A DNA stretch of 64,000 nt. It comes from Acidimicrobiia bacterium (GTDB lineage: Bacteria > Actinomycetota > Acidimicrobiia > IMCC26256 > PALSA-610). Location: NCBI GenBank assembly GCA_036271555.1, contig DATBAK010000087.1, positions 42,941-106,940 of the forward strand, read 5' to 3'. The notes beneath the pieces are model-generated. The model saw only the letters and a list, made by a program, of their open reading frames with translations, was not told the origin of the DNA and ran no database searches. Each line of letters begins with the position of its first letter. The stretch's first letter is position 1. Position numbers and translations under genes: made by a program. Shown here piece after piece: positions 8,318 to 16,873 of the stretch.

Positions 8318-9451
8318 TCAGACGGCGACGATGCCCTCGCCGCCGACCGCGCTGGCAACGGTGACGCTGCCCACGCTCGTGAGCGATCCGTCGCTGCCCA
8401 CGTGGAAGCCGTCGACGATCCCGCTCGCGCCGGTCTGCACGTACAGGTAGCGACCAGCCGCGCTCGCGGCGGCGTCGACCGTGCCCGCGTCGGTCGTCGT
8501 GGCACCGAGCAGCGTGAGCGCGCCATTCGCTGCGGGTTGGACACGGCTGATGGAGCCGCTCCCCGCGTTCGACGCGAACAGGTAGCCCTGCGCGCCGGCG
8601 ATCCAACACGTTGCGGCCTGACCGGTCGCGACCGAGTCGAGCGCGTGGATCGTGCCGTCGTGGTTCAGCTCGAACGACGCGACCGCGTTCGTGCCCGCCT
8701 CGGCAAGCACGAGATGACGCGAGTGGTCGAACGCGATCGCGAACGGCACCGCGCCCGGCAGCGCGTTCACGGTCGGCGCCGACAGCTCACCGAAGTAGCC
8801 GACGCGGAACACGTCGACGTCGTTGCCGTTCGCCTTCGTCGTGACGACGAGCTGCTGGCCCGACGGCGAGAACGCGACCTGACCCGGCGTGTTCACGAAC
8901 TCCGGTGACGCGGTGGAGTCGAGTCCGAGGTCCGCGCGCGCGTGCCGCAACGGAATCAGACGACCGTTGCGGAGCCCGTAGCCCTGCACGACGCCACCGT
9001 CGCGCGCGTTCAACACGTACACGAGGTCGTCGTGCACCGCGACGCTCACGGGGAACTGGCCGCCCGACGCGATCACCTGCCGCCGCGTCAGGTGGTCACC
9101 GGACGCCGAGAACACCGAGACGCTGTCGCTGCCCGCGTTCACGGCGAAGAGCAGGCCGTGATCGCGGTCGTAGGTCAGGGAGCCTTGCGACGCGAGGTGG
9201 TCGACGACCGATCCGTCGAGCACTCCGCCGCGTCCGCCGGTCGAGTAGGTGCCGGCGAGCGTCAAGGCACCGTTCGCGCCGCGGTGATAGGCGACGACGT
9301 GATTGCCGGCCGGATCGTCGGTCTGCACGAAGACGGCATGGTCGGCGCCGGTCGCCGGCGCGTGGGCCGCGACCGCCGCGAATGCGGGCGCGGGCAATGC
9401 GAACGCCGCGCCGAGCGCGACGGTCGCGAGGATGCGGAACGGAGATCTCAT
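8318..9451 (-). CDS. Secreted YncE/lactonase-type beta-propeller protein
   Basis: Exported 377-residue protein. A classical Sec signal peptide (MRSPFRILATVALGAAFALP...AFA) is followed by repeated ~40-residue beta-propeller blades. These are typical of the lactonase_7-bladed/YncE group (for example VFAVNAGSDSVSVFSASGDHLTRR-like blades and ASNAGSGSISRV). No enzyme active-site motif can be assigned, so it could be a lactonase-fold binding protein. The start at 9451 follows GGAGGAAA at a good distance. Upstream in-frame sequence overlaps the promoter region of the divergent sigma gene. A promoter element shared with that ECF sigma gene suggests it belongs to its regulon. Confidence 0.8.
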   Translation of the reverse strand: MRSPFRILATVALGAAFALPAPAFAAVAAHAPATGADHAVFVQTDDPAGNHVVAYHRGANGALTLAGTYSTGGRGGVLDGSVVDHLASQGSLTYDRDHGLLFAVNAGSDSVSVFSASGDHLTRRQVIASGGQFPVSVAVHDDLVYVLNARDGGVVQGYGLRNGRLIPLRHARADLGLDSTASPEFVNTPGQVAFSPSGQQLVVTTKANGNDVDVFRVGYFGELSAPTVNALPGAVPFAIAFDHSRHLVLAEAGTNAVASFELNHDGTIHALDSVATGQAATCWIAGAQGYLFASNAGSGSISRVQPAANGALTLLGATTTDAGTVDAAASAAGRYLYVQTGASGIVDGFHVGSDGSLTSVGSVTVASAVGGEGIVAV

Positions 9452-9493
9452 GCATTTCCTCCGGGATCGATGACAAGTGGTTCTCCGTTCAGT

Positions 9494-9566
9494 GGGCCGG
9501 ACCGCTCCCGCGTTACAGAAAAGATTTGGCAATCTCGTGTAACGAAAGACCGCGCCCGCCCGACTG
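9494..9566. promoter_or_regulatory. Paired divergent ECF-type promoter elements
   Basis: TGTAACG occurs twice pointing outward: at 9538-9544 toward the sigma gene, and on the minus strand at 9517-9511 toward the beta-propeller gene. Seventeen bases after each TGTAAC there is a similar segment (CGACTGA on plus, CACTGAA on minus). The geometry matches -35/-10 spacing of ECF promoters, so the ECF factor may drive both genes. Not experimentally known. Confidence 0.45.
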
Positions 9567-9600
9567 AGACGCATGACGCGAGCGGCCTACGCTCACCACC

Positions 9601-10242
9601 GTGCCCGGAGCGGACTTCACGGACGACGTCGTCCTCACGAAGGCGCTCACCGCGCGCGACGGCGACGCGTTCGCGTATCTCGTCGATCACTACCACTCGG
9701 CACTCGTGCGGCTCGCGCAGCAGTACGTTCCGAGTCGCGCGATCGCCGACGAGGTGGTGCAGGAGACGTGGCTCGCGATCATCCAGGGCATCGACGGTTT
9801 CGAACACCGCGCGAGCCTCAAGACGTGGATGTTCAAGATCCTCGTGAACATCGCACGCTCGCACGGCGCGAAGGAGCACCGCACGATCCCGTTCGCGACG
9901 AACGCGACGTCGGCCGACGAGCCGGCGGTCGATCCGCACCGGTTCCGGCGCTTCACGCTTCACGGGCGCGGGCAGTGGAAGGAACCTCCGTGCCCGTGGC
10001 CCGGGCCCGAGCAACGCGCGATCGACGGCGACACGGCGGCGACCATCCACGATGCGATCGAGCGGTTGCCACCGGACCAGCGCGAGGTCGTGACGATGCG
10101 TGACGTGCTCGGTTGGTCCGCCGCCGAGGTGTGCGACGCGCTCGCGATCACCGACGGCAACCAGCGCGTGCTGCTGCACCGCGGCCGTTCGAAGGTGCGC
10201 GCCACGCTCGAACGCCGCAACGACGAAGGTCGCGACCGATGA
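9601..10242 (+). CDS. ECF-family RNA polymerase sigma factor
   Basis: Alternative sigma factor of 213 residues. Region 2 lies at ~20-90 (FAYLVDHYHSALVRLAQQYV, DEVVQETWLAI, FKILVNIARS). Region 4 lies at ~150-205 (LPPDQREVVTMRDVLGWSAAEVCDAL, RVLLHRGRSKVR). A ~50-residue polar linker separates them. The start is GTG at 9601. It overlaps the downstream zinc-finger anti-sigma gene as ATGA, the classic sigma/anti-sigma pairing, and is divergent from a secreted propeller gene with a mirrored promoter element, suggesting autoregulation. Confidence 0.93.
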   Translation: MPGADFTDDVVLTKALTARDGDAFAYLVDHYHSALVRLAQQYVPSRAIADEVVQETWLAIIQGIDGFEHRASLKTWMFKILVNIARSHGAKEHRTIPFATNATSADEPAVDPHRFRRFTLHGRGQWKEPPCPWPGPEQRAIDGDTAATIHDAIERLPPDQREVVTMRDVLGWSAAEVCDALAITDGNQRVLLHRGRSKVRATLERRNDEGRDR

Positions 10243-10496
10243 GCGCCGCGTCCGCCTACGTGTGCCGGCAGTTCGTCGAGGACGTCACCGCGTACCTCGA
10301 AGGCACGCTTCCCGACGACGTGACGCGGCTCGTCGAGGAGCATCTCGCCGACTGCCCGCACTGCCGTGAGTACCTCGCCCAGATGCGCCGCACGATCGCG
10401 TTGACGCACGAGATCGGCGAACGCGACATCGACCGCATGCCCGCCGAGTTGCGCGACCGGCTCCGCCGCGCGTTCGACGAGCCGGCGCCGGAGTGA
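10239..10496 (+). CDS. Zinc-finger (ZAS/zf-HC2) anti-sigma factor
   Basis: Cytosolic 85-residue anti-sigma domain that should hold the upstream sigma factor inactive. It carries the ZAS motif H-x3-C-x2-C (HLADCPHC, about residues 33-40), with an upstream Cys near residue 9 as the possible fourth zinc ligand. No transmembrane segment follows, so it is a soluble, redox- or zinc-responsive type rather than membrane-anchored. The ATG overlaps the sigma stop codon (ATGA), implying coupled translation and 1:1 stoichiometry. Confidence 0.9.
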   Translation: MSAASAYVCRQFVEDVTAYLEGTLPDDVTRLVEEHLADCPHCREYLAQMRRTIALTHEIGERDIDRMPAELRDRLRRAFDEPAPE

Positions 10497-10506
10497 CTCG
10501 CAGTCT

Positions 10507-11751
10507 CTAGCGCGTCCCGACGAGCTCGTCGCGCGTGCGCTCGGCCTGCTTCTTGGCGTACATCAGCGCGTCGGCGCGTTCGATGAGCGTGTCGGCCGGG
10601 ATCGGCTCGGCCGTCCACGACGAGCCGACGCTTGCGTGCAGCTCGATCACGGCACCGTTGATGTCGACGGGACCTTCGAGCGCGAGCCGGATCCGGCGCG
10701 CGATGCGCTGCGCGTGCTGCTCGTCGGTGACTCCCGGGCACAGCACCAGGAACTCGTCGCCACCGAAGCGACCAACGCGGTCCTGCTGGCGGATCGCGGT
10801 GTGGAGCCGCTGCGCGGCACAGCGTAGGAACGCGTCGCCGGTCGCGTGCCCGAAGCGGTCGTTCACGAACTTGAAGCGGTCGAGGTCGACGAAGACGACC
10901 GCGGTGCCCTCGGGCCTCGGTGTCGCGAGCTCGTCCTCGAGCATCTGCAGCACGGTCCCCCGATTGAGGCAGCCGGTCAGCGCGTCGATCGACGCGCGCA
11001 CCTCGAGCTCGCGCCGGAGCAGCACGCGGTCGGTCACGTCGTTCACGCAGCCGACCGCGCCGACCGGCGCACCGGTCGAATCGGTGAGCGGACGCAACGA
11101 CACCACGCACACGCGCTCGCACGGAACCCCGTCGGCGCGCGGCACGTCGAGTCGGAGCTCCACGTCGTCGGCGCGTTCGCCGGCGAGCGTCGCGGCCGCC
11201 GCGCGCGCGAGCAGCGCGCGGTCCTCGGGGACCACGTTCGCGAACTGACCGTCGATCCGCGCCGCCGGCGCGGTACCGAGGATCTCGAAGAGTTGGTCGT
11301 TCGTGAACACGATCGTGCCCGCACGATCGAACTGGAAGATGCCGACCGGCAGCGCGTCCGAGAGCCGGCTCAGCAGCTCTTCACGCGCGCGCAGCTCCTC
11401 CTCGATCCCGACCTGCTCGACGCTGACGCGTTGCATCGTGGTGTGAATGGTCTGGCCGTCGAGCTCGCACCGGTTCGTGACCTCGACCCAGACCCACCGG
11501 CCGTCGGCGCTCTGATAGCGACCGCGCCAGAGCCAGGTCTCGTCGGGTGCGGTGATCATGTCCATCCACGCGGCGACGGCCGGGCCCTGGTCCTCGGGAT
11601 GAATGAGCCGCGTCGACGGCTGCCCCACCAGCTGGTCGGGCTGCCAGCCGAGCAGGTCGACGACCGATTCCTCGACCCACGTCACGAGCCCCGCGGCGTC
11701 CCGCGTCATGGCGACGACCAAGCCGTCGGGCTCCGATTCGACCTCCGACAT
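10507..11751 (-). CDS. PAS-PAS-GGDEF diguanylate cyclase
   Basis: Soluble 414-residue protein that should make cyclic di-GMP. Two PAS domains (residues ~8-120 and ~125-245, including WRGRYQSADGRWVWVEVTNR and GIFQFDRAGTIVFTNDQL) precede a GGDEF domain. The active-site GGDEF is intact at about 330-334, and an inhibitory-site RxxD (RQQD) lies exactly five residues upstream, so product feedback is expected. No membrane helices are seen, so the signal is probably cytosolic (redox, light or small molecule). It ends 11 bp from the convergent anti-sigma gene. Confidence 0.93.
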   Translation of the reverse strand: MSEVESEPDGLVVAMTRDAAGLVTWVEESVVDLLGWQPDQLVGQPSTRLIHPEDQGPAVAAWMDMITAPDETWLWRGRYQSADGRWVWVEVTNRCELDGQTIHTTMQRVSVEQVGIEEELRAREELLSRLSDALPVGIFQFDRAGTIVFTNDQLFEILGTAPAARIDGQFANVVPEDRALLARAAAATLAGERADDVELRLDVPRADGVPCERVCVVSLRPLTDSTGAPVGAVGCVNDVTDRVLLRRELEVRASIDALTGCLNRGTVLQMLEDELATPRPEGTAVVFVDLDRFKFVNDRFGHATGDAFLRCAAQRLHTAIRQQDRVGRFGGDEFLVLCPGVTDEQHAQRIARRIRLALEGPVDINGAVIELHASVGSSWTAEPIPADTLIERADALMYAKKQAERTRDELVGTR

Positions 11752-11788
11752 CGAGAAAGAAGTCGGCCGCCGGAGGCACCGGCTTGAG

Positions 11789-12023
11789 CTACCAGAAGTT
11801 GTAGAGGGGGCGGGCGTTGAGCTCGCCGATCTGGCGGGCGTCGTCGTCGGGGATGTCGAGCACGGCGTCGGCCAGGACCCTGCGGCGCTCCGGCCAGTTC
11901 GAGTCGTTGGGAGGGAAGTCGCACTCCCACATGCACTTGTCGAGCCCGATGAGATGCCGGTTCAGCACGGCGTAGCGGTCGGCCACCCCGCCGTCCTGGA
12001 GGGCGAGCGTGCGAGCCCGACCA
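11789..12023 (-). pseudogene. Remnant of an amidohydrolase C-terminus
   Basis: An open stretch of ~75 codons without a credible ATG/RBS translates to the C-terminal end of an amidohydrolase-2 family protein. The segment GLDKCMWECDFPPNDSNWPERR matches the familiar family ending in which the catalytic region reads (C/M)xExDFPHxDSTWP, and it resembles the end of the intact paralogue at 17441-18664 (NICFETDYPHTDTTWP). It stops at TAG 11789-11791. The rest of the gene is absent and an SDR gene ends directly before it, so this looks like a deletion scar. A GTG start at 11986 giving a 65-residue peptide is possible but unlikely. Confidence 0.65.
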
Positions 12024-12782
12024 TCATTTCGGGGCGAATCGCTGGCCGCCGTCGAGGCGGATGCACGAGCCGTTGAGCATGGGCGTCTCGACGATCGCGA
12101 CGACGAGCCGCCCGTACTCGTCCGGGCGCCCCATGCGCTTGGGGAACGCGGCGTCCTTCGTGAGCACGTTTGCGAACTCGTCGGGGATGCCCTCGGTGAG
12201 GCCCGTGCTGAACAGGCTCGGCGCGATCGCGAGCGTGCGGATGCCGAGGCTTCCGAGATCGCGCGCCATCGTGAAGACCATGCCCGCGATGCCGGCCTTC
12301 GCGGCCGTGTACGCGACCTGGCCGATCTGGCCCTCGAACGCCGCGATCGACGCGGTGTCGACGATCACGCCGCGCTCTTCGTCCTCGGGCTCGTTCGTCG
12401 ACATGTGCCATGCCTGCAACCGGTTCAGGTTGAACGTTGCGACGAGGTTCAGGTTGATGACCTTCTGGAAGTCGGCGAGCGGGTGCGGCGCGTCGCGACC
12501 GACGGTGCGCATGCCGATGCCGCCGCCCGCAGTGTTCACCGCGATGTGCAAGCCGCCGAGCGCGTCGACCGCTTCGCTCAGTGCGAGCTCCGCGCCTTCG
12601 AAGTCGGTGACGTCGACCGGATGGAACGTGCCGCCGAGCTCCTTCGCGACCTCGGCACCGGCCGACGCGGGCAGGTCCATGATCGCGATCGACGCGCCGC
12701 GCGCGTGCAGCATCTCGGCCGATGCCTTCGCCATCCCCGACGCGCCGCCGACGACGACCGCTTTCTTACCGTTGATGTCCAT
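12024..12782 (-). CDS. Short-chain dehydrogenase/reductase
   Basis: NAD(P)-dependent oxidoreductase of 252 residues. The nucleotide-binding loop is GGASGMA (residues 12-18), the NxAG motif is NTAGGG, and the catalytic set Ser and YTAAK is present in VDTASIAAFEG...VAYTAAKAG. Overall it resembles 3-hydroxyacyl-CoA dehydrogenase type II-like SDRs. The ATG at 12782 follows a purine-rich GGGGAGAGACCC. It lies 112 bp downstream of a second SDR on the same strand, with two copies of a 37-bp repeat between them. Confidence 0.88.
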   Translation of the reverse strand: MDINGKKAVVVGGASGMAKASAEMLHARGASIAIMDLPASAGAEVAKELGGTFHPVDVTDFEGAELALSEAVDALGGLHIAVNTAGGGIGMRTVGRDAPHPLADFQKVINLNLVATFNLNRLQAWHMSTNEPEDEERGVIVDTASIAAFEGQIGQVAYTAAKAGIAGMVFTMARDLGSLGIRTLAIAPSLFSTGLTEGIPDEFANVLTKDAAFPKRMGRPDEYGRLVVAIVETPMLNGSCIRLDGGQRFAPK

Positions 12783-12807
12783 TGGGTCTCTCCCCGGTCA
12801 AGGATTC

Positions 12808-12844
12808 GCAGGAACGGCGAGCGAAGCGAGTGCGACCATCAGCT
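12808..12844. repeat. 37-bp intergenic direct repeat, copy 1
   Basis: The 37 bases here recur exactly at 12860-12896, 52 bp downstream. The core GCGAGCGAAGCGAG is shared with copies near 15452 (inverted) and 18684. It lies in the short gap between two SDR genes. It is not a CRISPR array (only two tandem units, and the gap is not spacer-like). Confidence 0.85.
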
Positions 12845-12859
12845 CAGAGATTCGGTCCC

Positions 12860-12896
12860 GCAGGAACGGCGAGCGAAGCGAGTGCGACCATCAGCT
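12860..12896. repeat. 37-bp intergenic direct repeat, copy 2
   Basis: Exact second copy of the 12808-12844 unit. Its right end runs into the stop codon (12895-12897) of the upstream SDR gene, so the repeat forms the end of that transcript. Such placement at gene ends is shared by the other family members. Confidence 0.85.
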
Positions 12897-13731
12897 ACAG
12901 CGCGCCGTAGCGACCGAGCAGGAAGTGCACGGCCGGTGTGGCGTCGGGGAACGAACCGGTGATGCCCGAGGCGAAGTAGCCCGCGTCGGTGATCAACGTC
13001 TGCCCCGCGATCGCGGAGGCCGCGTCGCTGCAGAGGAACAGCAGCGTGTTCGCCTGCTCGAGCGGAGTTGCGGCTTCGACGCCGACCGCTTCGCGGTAGT
13101 CGGCTCCGAAGCCGAGCCACATGTCCTTGTTCGCCTGTGCGAGCGGCGTGTCGGTCGGACCGGGACAGATCGCGTTGATGCGGATGCCCTGCTTGAGGAA
13201 CGCCATCGCTTCGCGCGCGACGTAGGCGCAGATCGCCTGCTTGCTCCACATGTAGTCGGCCTTGCCGTGATCGATCGCCCACTGCGACGCGGCGTCGAAG
13301 TCCTCCACATCGAGGTACTCCTTCACCAGGTCGAGGTTCGCTTCCCAACCGAGCCCGGCCGCGGAGGAGATGAAGCCGATCGAAGAGCCGCGCGGCAACC
13401 AGTTGCGCTCGAGCAACCGGTTGATCAGGTAGCGGTGACCGATGAAGTTGATCTTCTCGATGCCGGGCGTGCCGTCGGCGACGCCCGCACACGAGAACAC
13501 CGCGTCGAAGGGTCCACTGATCTCGCCGAGCGCGCCGTCGATCGACGCCTGGTCGGCGAGGTTCACCTTGACCTTCTTCGCGCCCTCGAGCTCGATGTCG
13601 GCGAAGTCCATGCCGATGACCTCGGCACCCGCGTCGAGCGCGACCGCAGCCGTCGCCGCACCCATCCCGCTTGCCGCGCCCACCACGAGCACTCGCTTCC
13701 CGTCGTAGCGGAACGCGTCGAACAGACCCAT
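12895..13731 (-). CDS. Short-chain dehydrogenase (3-alpha-HSD/coniferyl-alcohol dehydrogenase-like)
   Basis: Oxidoreductase of 278 residues. The cofactor loop is GAASGMG near residue 18, followed by GMDFAD, a short region typical of the 3-alpha-hydroxysteroid dehydrogenase-like subgroup. The catalytic YMWSK motif (Y-x3-K) and SSAAGLGW serine segment are present. The downstream NAICPGPTDTPL is the usual SDR substrate-loop start. The ATG at 13731 has AGGAGGAG just upstream. It is likely co-oriented with the next SDR, and both may act on alcohol/keto groups of the same compound class; the substrate is unknown. Confidence 0.87.
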   Translation of the reverse strand: MGLFDAFRYDGKRVLVVGAASGMGAATAAVALDAGAEVIGMDFADIELEGAKKVKVNLADQASIDGALGEISGPFDAVFSCAGVADGTPGIEKINFIGHRYLINRLLERNWLPRGSSIGFISSAAGLGWEANLDLVKEYLDVEDFDAASQWAIDHGKADYMWSKQAICAYVAREAMAFLKQGIRINAICPGPTDTPLAQANKDMWLGFGADYREAVGVEAATPLEQANTLLFLCSDAASAIAGQTLITDAGYFASGITGSFPDATPAVHFLLGRYGAL

Positions 13732-13889
13732 TGCAATCTCCTCCTGCTTCGCGTCGCGCCGTGCGACCGATCGGGAGTCTGCACCACCCGCGCGGCCCCG
13801 CGCCCGTTCGCCGTTCGCGACTCGTGTCGCATCGGCACCCGGATCGGCGAACGCACGGGCATCCAAAACGCCGTACCCTCCCCTGCCTC

Positions 13890-15446
13890 ATGCGGAGAAT
13901 CGGTGGCCTGGCCTGCGCGCTCGTCATCGCGGTGGTCGCGGCGTCGTGCAGCAGCACCGGGTCGCACGCAACCAGCGGGGCGACCGCGTCCACGGCGCCA
14001 CCGCTGACCGTGCAGCCGACCAGCGGTGTCGCGGGCATTCCGAGCGAGGTGAGCGCGAACGCGGACGACTGGCCGCTCCCCGGCCGCGACTACTCGAACT
14101 CGCGCGCCACGAACGCGAGCGCGATCACGAGTGCGAACGTCGCGCAGCTGAAGCCGCGTTGGACCGCGACACCGAGCGGCATCGGCGCGCTCTCGACCGC
14201 GCCGATCGTCACGAAGGACACGATCTACCTGCAGGGCGGCACGGGCGAGATCGTCGCGATCGATCGCGCGACCGGCCACACGCGCTGGACGCGCGCGACG
14301 GGCTTCAACATCGGACCGTTCGGTGCGGCCATCGCGAACGGCCGCGTCTTCGGCGACGACGGTTCGAGCGGTGTGATCGCGCTCGACGCGAAGACCGGAG
14401 CGGTCGACTGGCGCACGCGCATCACGACGACGAAGACGCTCGGCGTCGACGTCCAACCCACCGTGTTCGCGGGTCTCGTCCTCGCGAGCAGCGTGCCGGT
14501 GAGCGCCGGCGGCATCTACGCGGGTGGCGACGTCGGCCGCCTCGTCGCGCTCGACGCCGCGACCGGCAAGATCCGCTGGCATTTCGACACGGTCAAGGGC
14601 GGTACCGCGCTGTGGGGCAACCCGGGCGTGAACTCGGGCGGCGGCGCGTGGTACCCGCCGGCGATCGACGTGCGCCGGCGCGCGGTGTACTTCGGCACCG
14701 CGAATCCCGCGCCGTTCCCCGGCACGAGCGCGTATCCGAACGGAACGAGTCGCCCCGGGCCGAACCTCTACACCGACTCACTCGTCGCGCTGAACGTCGA
14801 CACCGGCAAGCTGCTCTGGTACCACCAGGTCACGGCGCACGACCTGTTCGACCGCGATCAGGTGCACGCGATGCTCGCGTCGATGGGCAACGGCGATCAG
14901 GTCGTGATCAGCGCAGGCAAGTCCGGCGTCGTCGTCGCGCTCGACCCTGCGACCGGCAGGGTCGTGTGGCAACGCGCGATCGGACAGCACCACAACGACG
15001 ACCTCACCACGCTCCCCGGCCCGACCGAGATCGCGCCGGGCACGTACGGCGGTGTCGAGACGCCGCCGGCAGCCACGATCGGCGTCGCGTACTTCGCGAC
15101 CGTGAACGAGCCCGTGACCCTCGAGCCGAACAAGACCGCGTACTTCGGCGCGCAGATGGGCAAGCACGACGGCGAGGTCGTCGCGCTCGACGTCGCGACC
15201 GGCACGGTGGAGTGGGACACCAAGGTGCCCGGCGATCCGCTCGGCGGCGTCGCCGTCGTGAACGACCTCGTGTTCACGTCGCTGCTCGACGGCACGGTCG
15301 TGGCGATCAATATCGACACCAGCAAGATCGTCTGGAAGTACAAGACGAAGGGCGGCATCAACGGCTTCCTGTCGATCGCGGGCAACACCGTCTACGTCCC
15401 CGTCGGTCAGGCGAGCCCGCCGGAACTTCTCGCCCTCTCGCTCTGA
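13890..15446 (+). CDS. PQQ-binding-like beta-propeller lipoprotein
   Basis: Exported 518-residue protein with a lipoprotein signal (MRRIGGLACALVIAVVAASC, lipobox AASC) and an eight-bladed PQQ-dehydrogenase-type propeller. Tryptophan-docking blades repeat throughout (for example VAIDRATGHTRWTRA, VALDAKTGAVDWRTR, VALDPATGRVVWQRA). It is shorter than full quinoprotein alcohol dehydrogenases, and no adjacent Cys-Cys pair or cytochrome domain is seen, so catalysis is uncertain; it may be a binding or scaffold protein. The ATG at 13890 was chosen because it begins the signal peptide. It is divergent from the SDR gene and ends at a copy of the intergenic repeat. Confidence 0.82.
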   Translation: MRRIGGLACALVIAVVAASCSSTGSHATSGATASTAPPLTVQPTSGVAGIPSEVSANADDWPLPGRDYSNSRATNASAITSANVAQLKPRWTATPSGIGALSTAPIVTKDTIYLQGGTGEIVAIDRATGHTRWTRATGFNIGPFGAAIANGRVFGDDGSSGVIALDAKTGAVDWRTRITTTKTLGVDVQPTVFAGLVLASSVPVSAGGIYAGGDVGRLVALDAATGKIRWHFDTVKGGTALWGNPGVNSGGGAWYPPAIDVRRRAVYFGTANPAPFPGTSAYPNGTSRPGPNLYTDSLVALNVDTGKLLWYHQVTAHDLFDRDQVHAMLASMGNGDQVVISAGKSGVVVALDPATGRVVWQRAIGQHHNDDLTTLPGPTEIAPGTYGGVETPPAATIGVAYFATVNEPVTLEPNKTAYFGAQMGKHDGEVVALDVATGTVEWDTKVPGDPLGGVAVVNDLVFTSLLDGTVVAINIDTSKIVWKYKTKGGINGFLSIAGNTVYVPVGQASPPELLALSL

Positions 15447-15451
15447 GCTTT

Positions 15452-15482
15452 CTGGTCGCACTCGCTTCGCTCGCCGCTCCTG
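15452..15482. repeat. Inverted copy of the intergenic repeat
   Basis: Reverse complement of the GCGAGCGAAGCGAGTGCGACC core found at 12808 and 12860. It lies between the convergent ends of the PQQ-like gene (15446) and the ColD-like gene (15488). Confidence 0.75.
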
Positions 15483-15487
15483 ACGCC

Positions 15488-16753
15488 TCAGACTTCGGGC
15501 CGGACGGGCGGCGAAGCCACCCGCCCCTTCCCGCGGCTTGCGAGGAACGCCTCGACGCACTCGCCGATGTAGTCGCAGTCCGAGTCGTCCATCGAGTGGT
15601 TGTTCGGCAGCACCAAGCCCCACTCCATCACCCGGTCCGCGTTCGGCAGTCCGCGGTCGGGCTGACGGAACTCGCGCGCGCGGAACGCGGGCTGGCGCGC
15701 CGCGTTGCCCGTCCACACCATGCGCGTGTCGACACCGCGTTGCTCCATCCAGTGCTGCAGCTCCGACCGACGGATCCCCGACTCCGGCCGGATCAGCACG
15801 GGAAACATGTGCCAGCCGGTGTCGACGCCGTCGGTCAGTCGCGGCAGGGTGAAGCAGTCCGGCCACCGGGCGAACCACGAGCTCGTCCGCTCGAAGTTGC
15901 GTTGCCGCCGCGCGAGGTTGTCGCCGAGCTTGTCGAGCTGAACCAACCCGAAGGCGGCCGAGAGCTCCGACGGCTCGAAGTTCCAGCCGACCTCGTCGAA
16001 GATGAAGAGGTTGTCGTACTCGATGTCGCCGTCGATCGTGCTGAAGAAGCGACGGTCCGCGCCCTTCGTCGAACCGAACAGCTGCACCTCCGAACGTCGG
16101 CCCCAACGGCGGAGGAGCAGCGCGCGATCGGCGAGCGCGTCGTCGTCGAAGCACACCATGCCGCCGGTCCCCGCGGCCGTGATGATGTGCGAGAGCGCGA
16201 AGCTCGTGAGACTGATGTCGGCGCGCGTTCCGGTCGGCGTGCCGCGCAGCGTCGATCCGAGCGCGTCACACGAGTCCTCGACGACCCGGAGTCCGTGACG
16301 ATCGGCGATCGCGCGGATCGCGTCCCAGTCGGGCACGTTCCCGATGAGGTTCGGTGCGAGGATGGCGCGCGTGCGCGGACCGATCATCACTTCGATCGCG
16401 TCGACGTCGATCTGGAACGTGTCGACGGTGACGTCGACGAACACCGGCACGAGCCGGTTGCGGAACATCGGCGCGAGGTCCGTGGAGAACGTGACCGGTG
16501 CCGTGATGATCTCGTCGCCGGGTTCGAGGTCGAGCACTTCGATCGCGAGGTAGAGCGCAGAGCTCCCCGAGTTGCACATCACACCGCGCCGCTTGGCGAA
16601 GAGCGCGGCGACCCGTTGTTCCATCGCGCGCACGTTCCGGCCGATGCGCAACGCGGTCGGCCCACCGCGCAGCACGGCGACGACGGCCTCGATCTCGCGC
16701 TCGTCGTGCACCGAGCCCGCGTAGTCGATGCGCCGCGGCGCCCCGCTCGTCAT
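15488..16753 (-). CDS. PLP-dependent sugar 3-dehydratase-like protein (ColD/RfbH type)
   Basis: DegT/DnrJ/EryC1-fold PLP enzyme of 421 residues. In place of the Schiff-base lysine of the aminotransferases it has histidine (SFALSHIITAAGTGG, His about residue 189). This is the hallmark of the 3-dehydratases ColD and CDP-4-keto-6-deoxyglucose 3-dehydrase (E1/RfbH). The preceding EDSCDALGS motif is also typical of that group. The four-cysteine [2Fe-2S] motif of E1 is not seen, which favours a ColD-like, non-iron-sulfur reaction. The ATG at 16753 fits family length. No nucleotide-sugar genes flank it, so the role (3-deoxysugar formation) is inference. Confidence 0.8.
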   Translation of the reverse strand: MTSGAPRRIDYAGSVHDEREIEAVVAVLRGGPTALRIGRNVRAMEQRVAALFAKRRGVMCNSGSSALYLAIEVLDLEPGDEIITAPVTFSTDLAPMFRNRLVPVFVDVTVDTFQIDVDAIEVMIGPRTRAILAPNLIGNVPDWDAIRAIADRHGLRVVEDSCDALGSTLRGTPTGTRADISLTSFALSHIITAAGTGGMVCFDDDALADRALLLRRWGRRSEVQLFGSTKGADRRFFSTIDGDIEYDNLFIFDEVGWNFEPSELSAAFGLVQLDKLGDNLARRQRNFERTSSWFARWPDCFTLPRLTDGVDTGWHMFPVLIRPESGIRRSELQHWMEQRGVDTRMVWTGNAARQPAFRAREFRQPDRGLPNADRVMEWGLVLPNNHSMDDSDCDYIGECVEAFLASRGKGRVASPPVRPEV

Positions 16754-16873
16754 GGGCCGGAAGTATCGCGGCGCCGGCGCCCGCTCGTTTTGCGCCGCGT
16801 TTGCCCGGCGGCGCGAGAACGACAGGGCACGCGTCGGCGCGTGGGCGTCGACGCACTCTGTGGGGAGGCAACG

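Noticed and set aside
12808..12896. CRISPR-like tandem repeats
   Set aside because: There are only two units with a 15-bp interval, no further array and no cas genes. The same core recurs singly at other gene ends.
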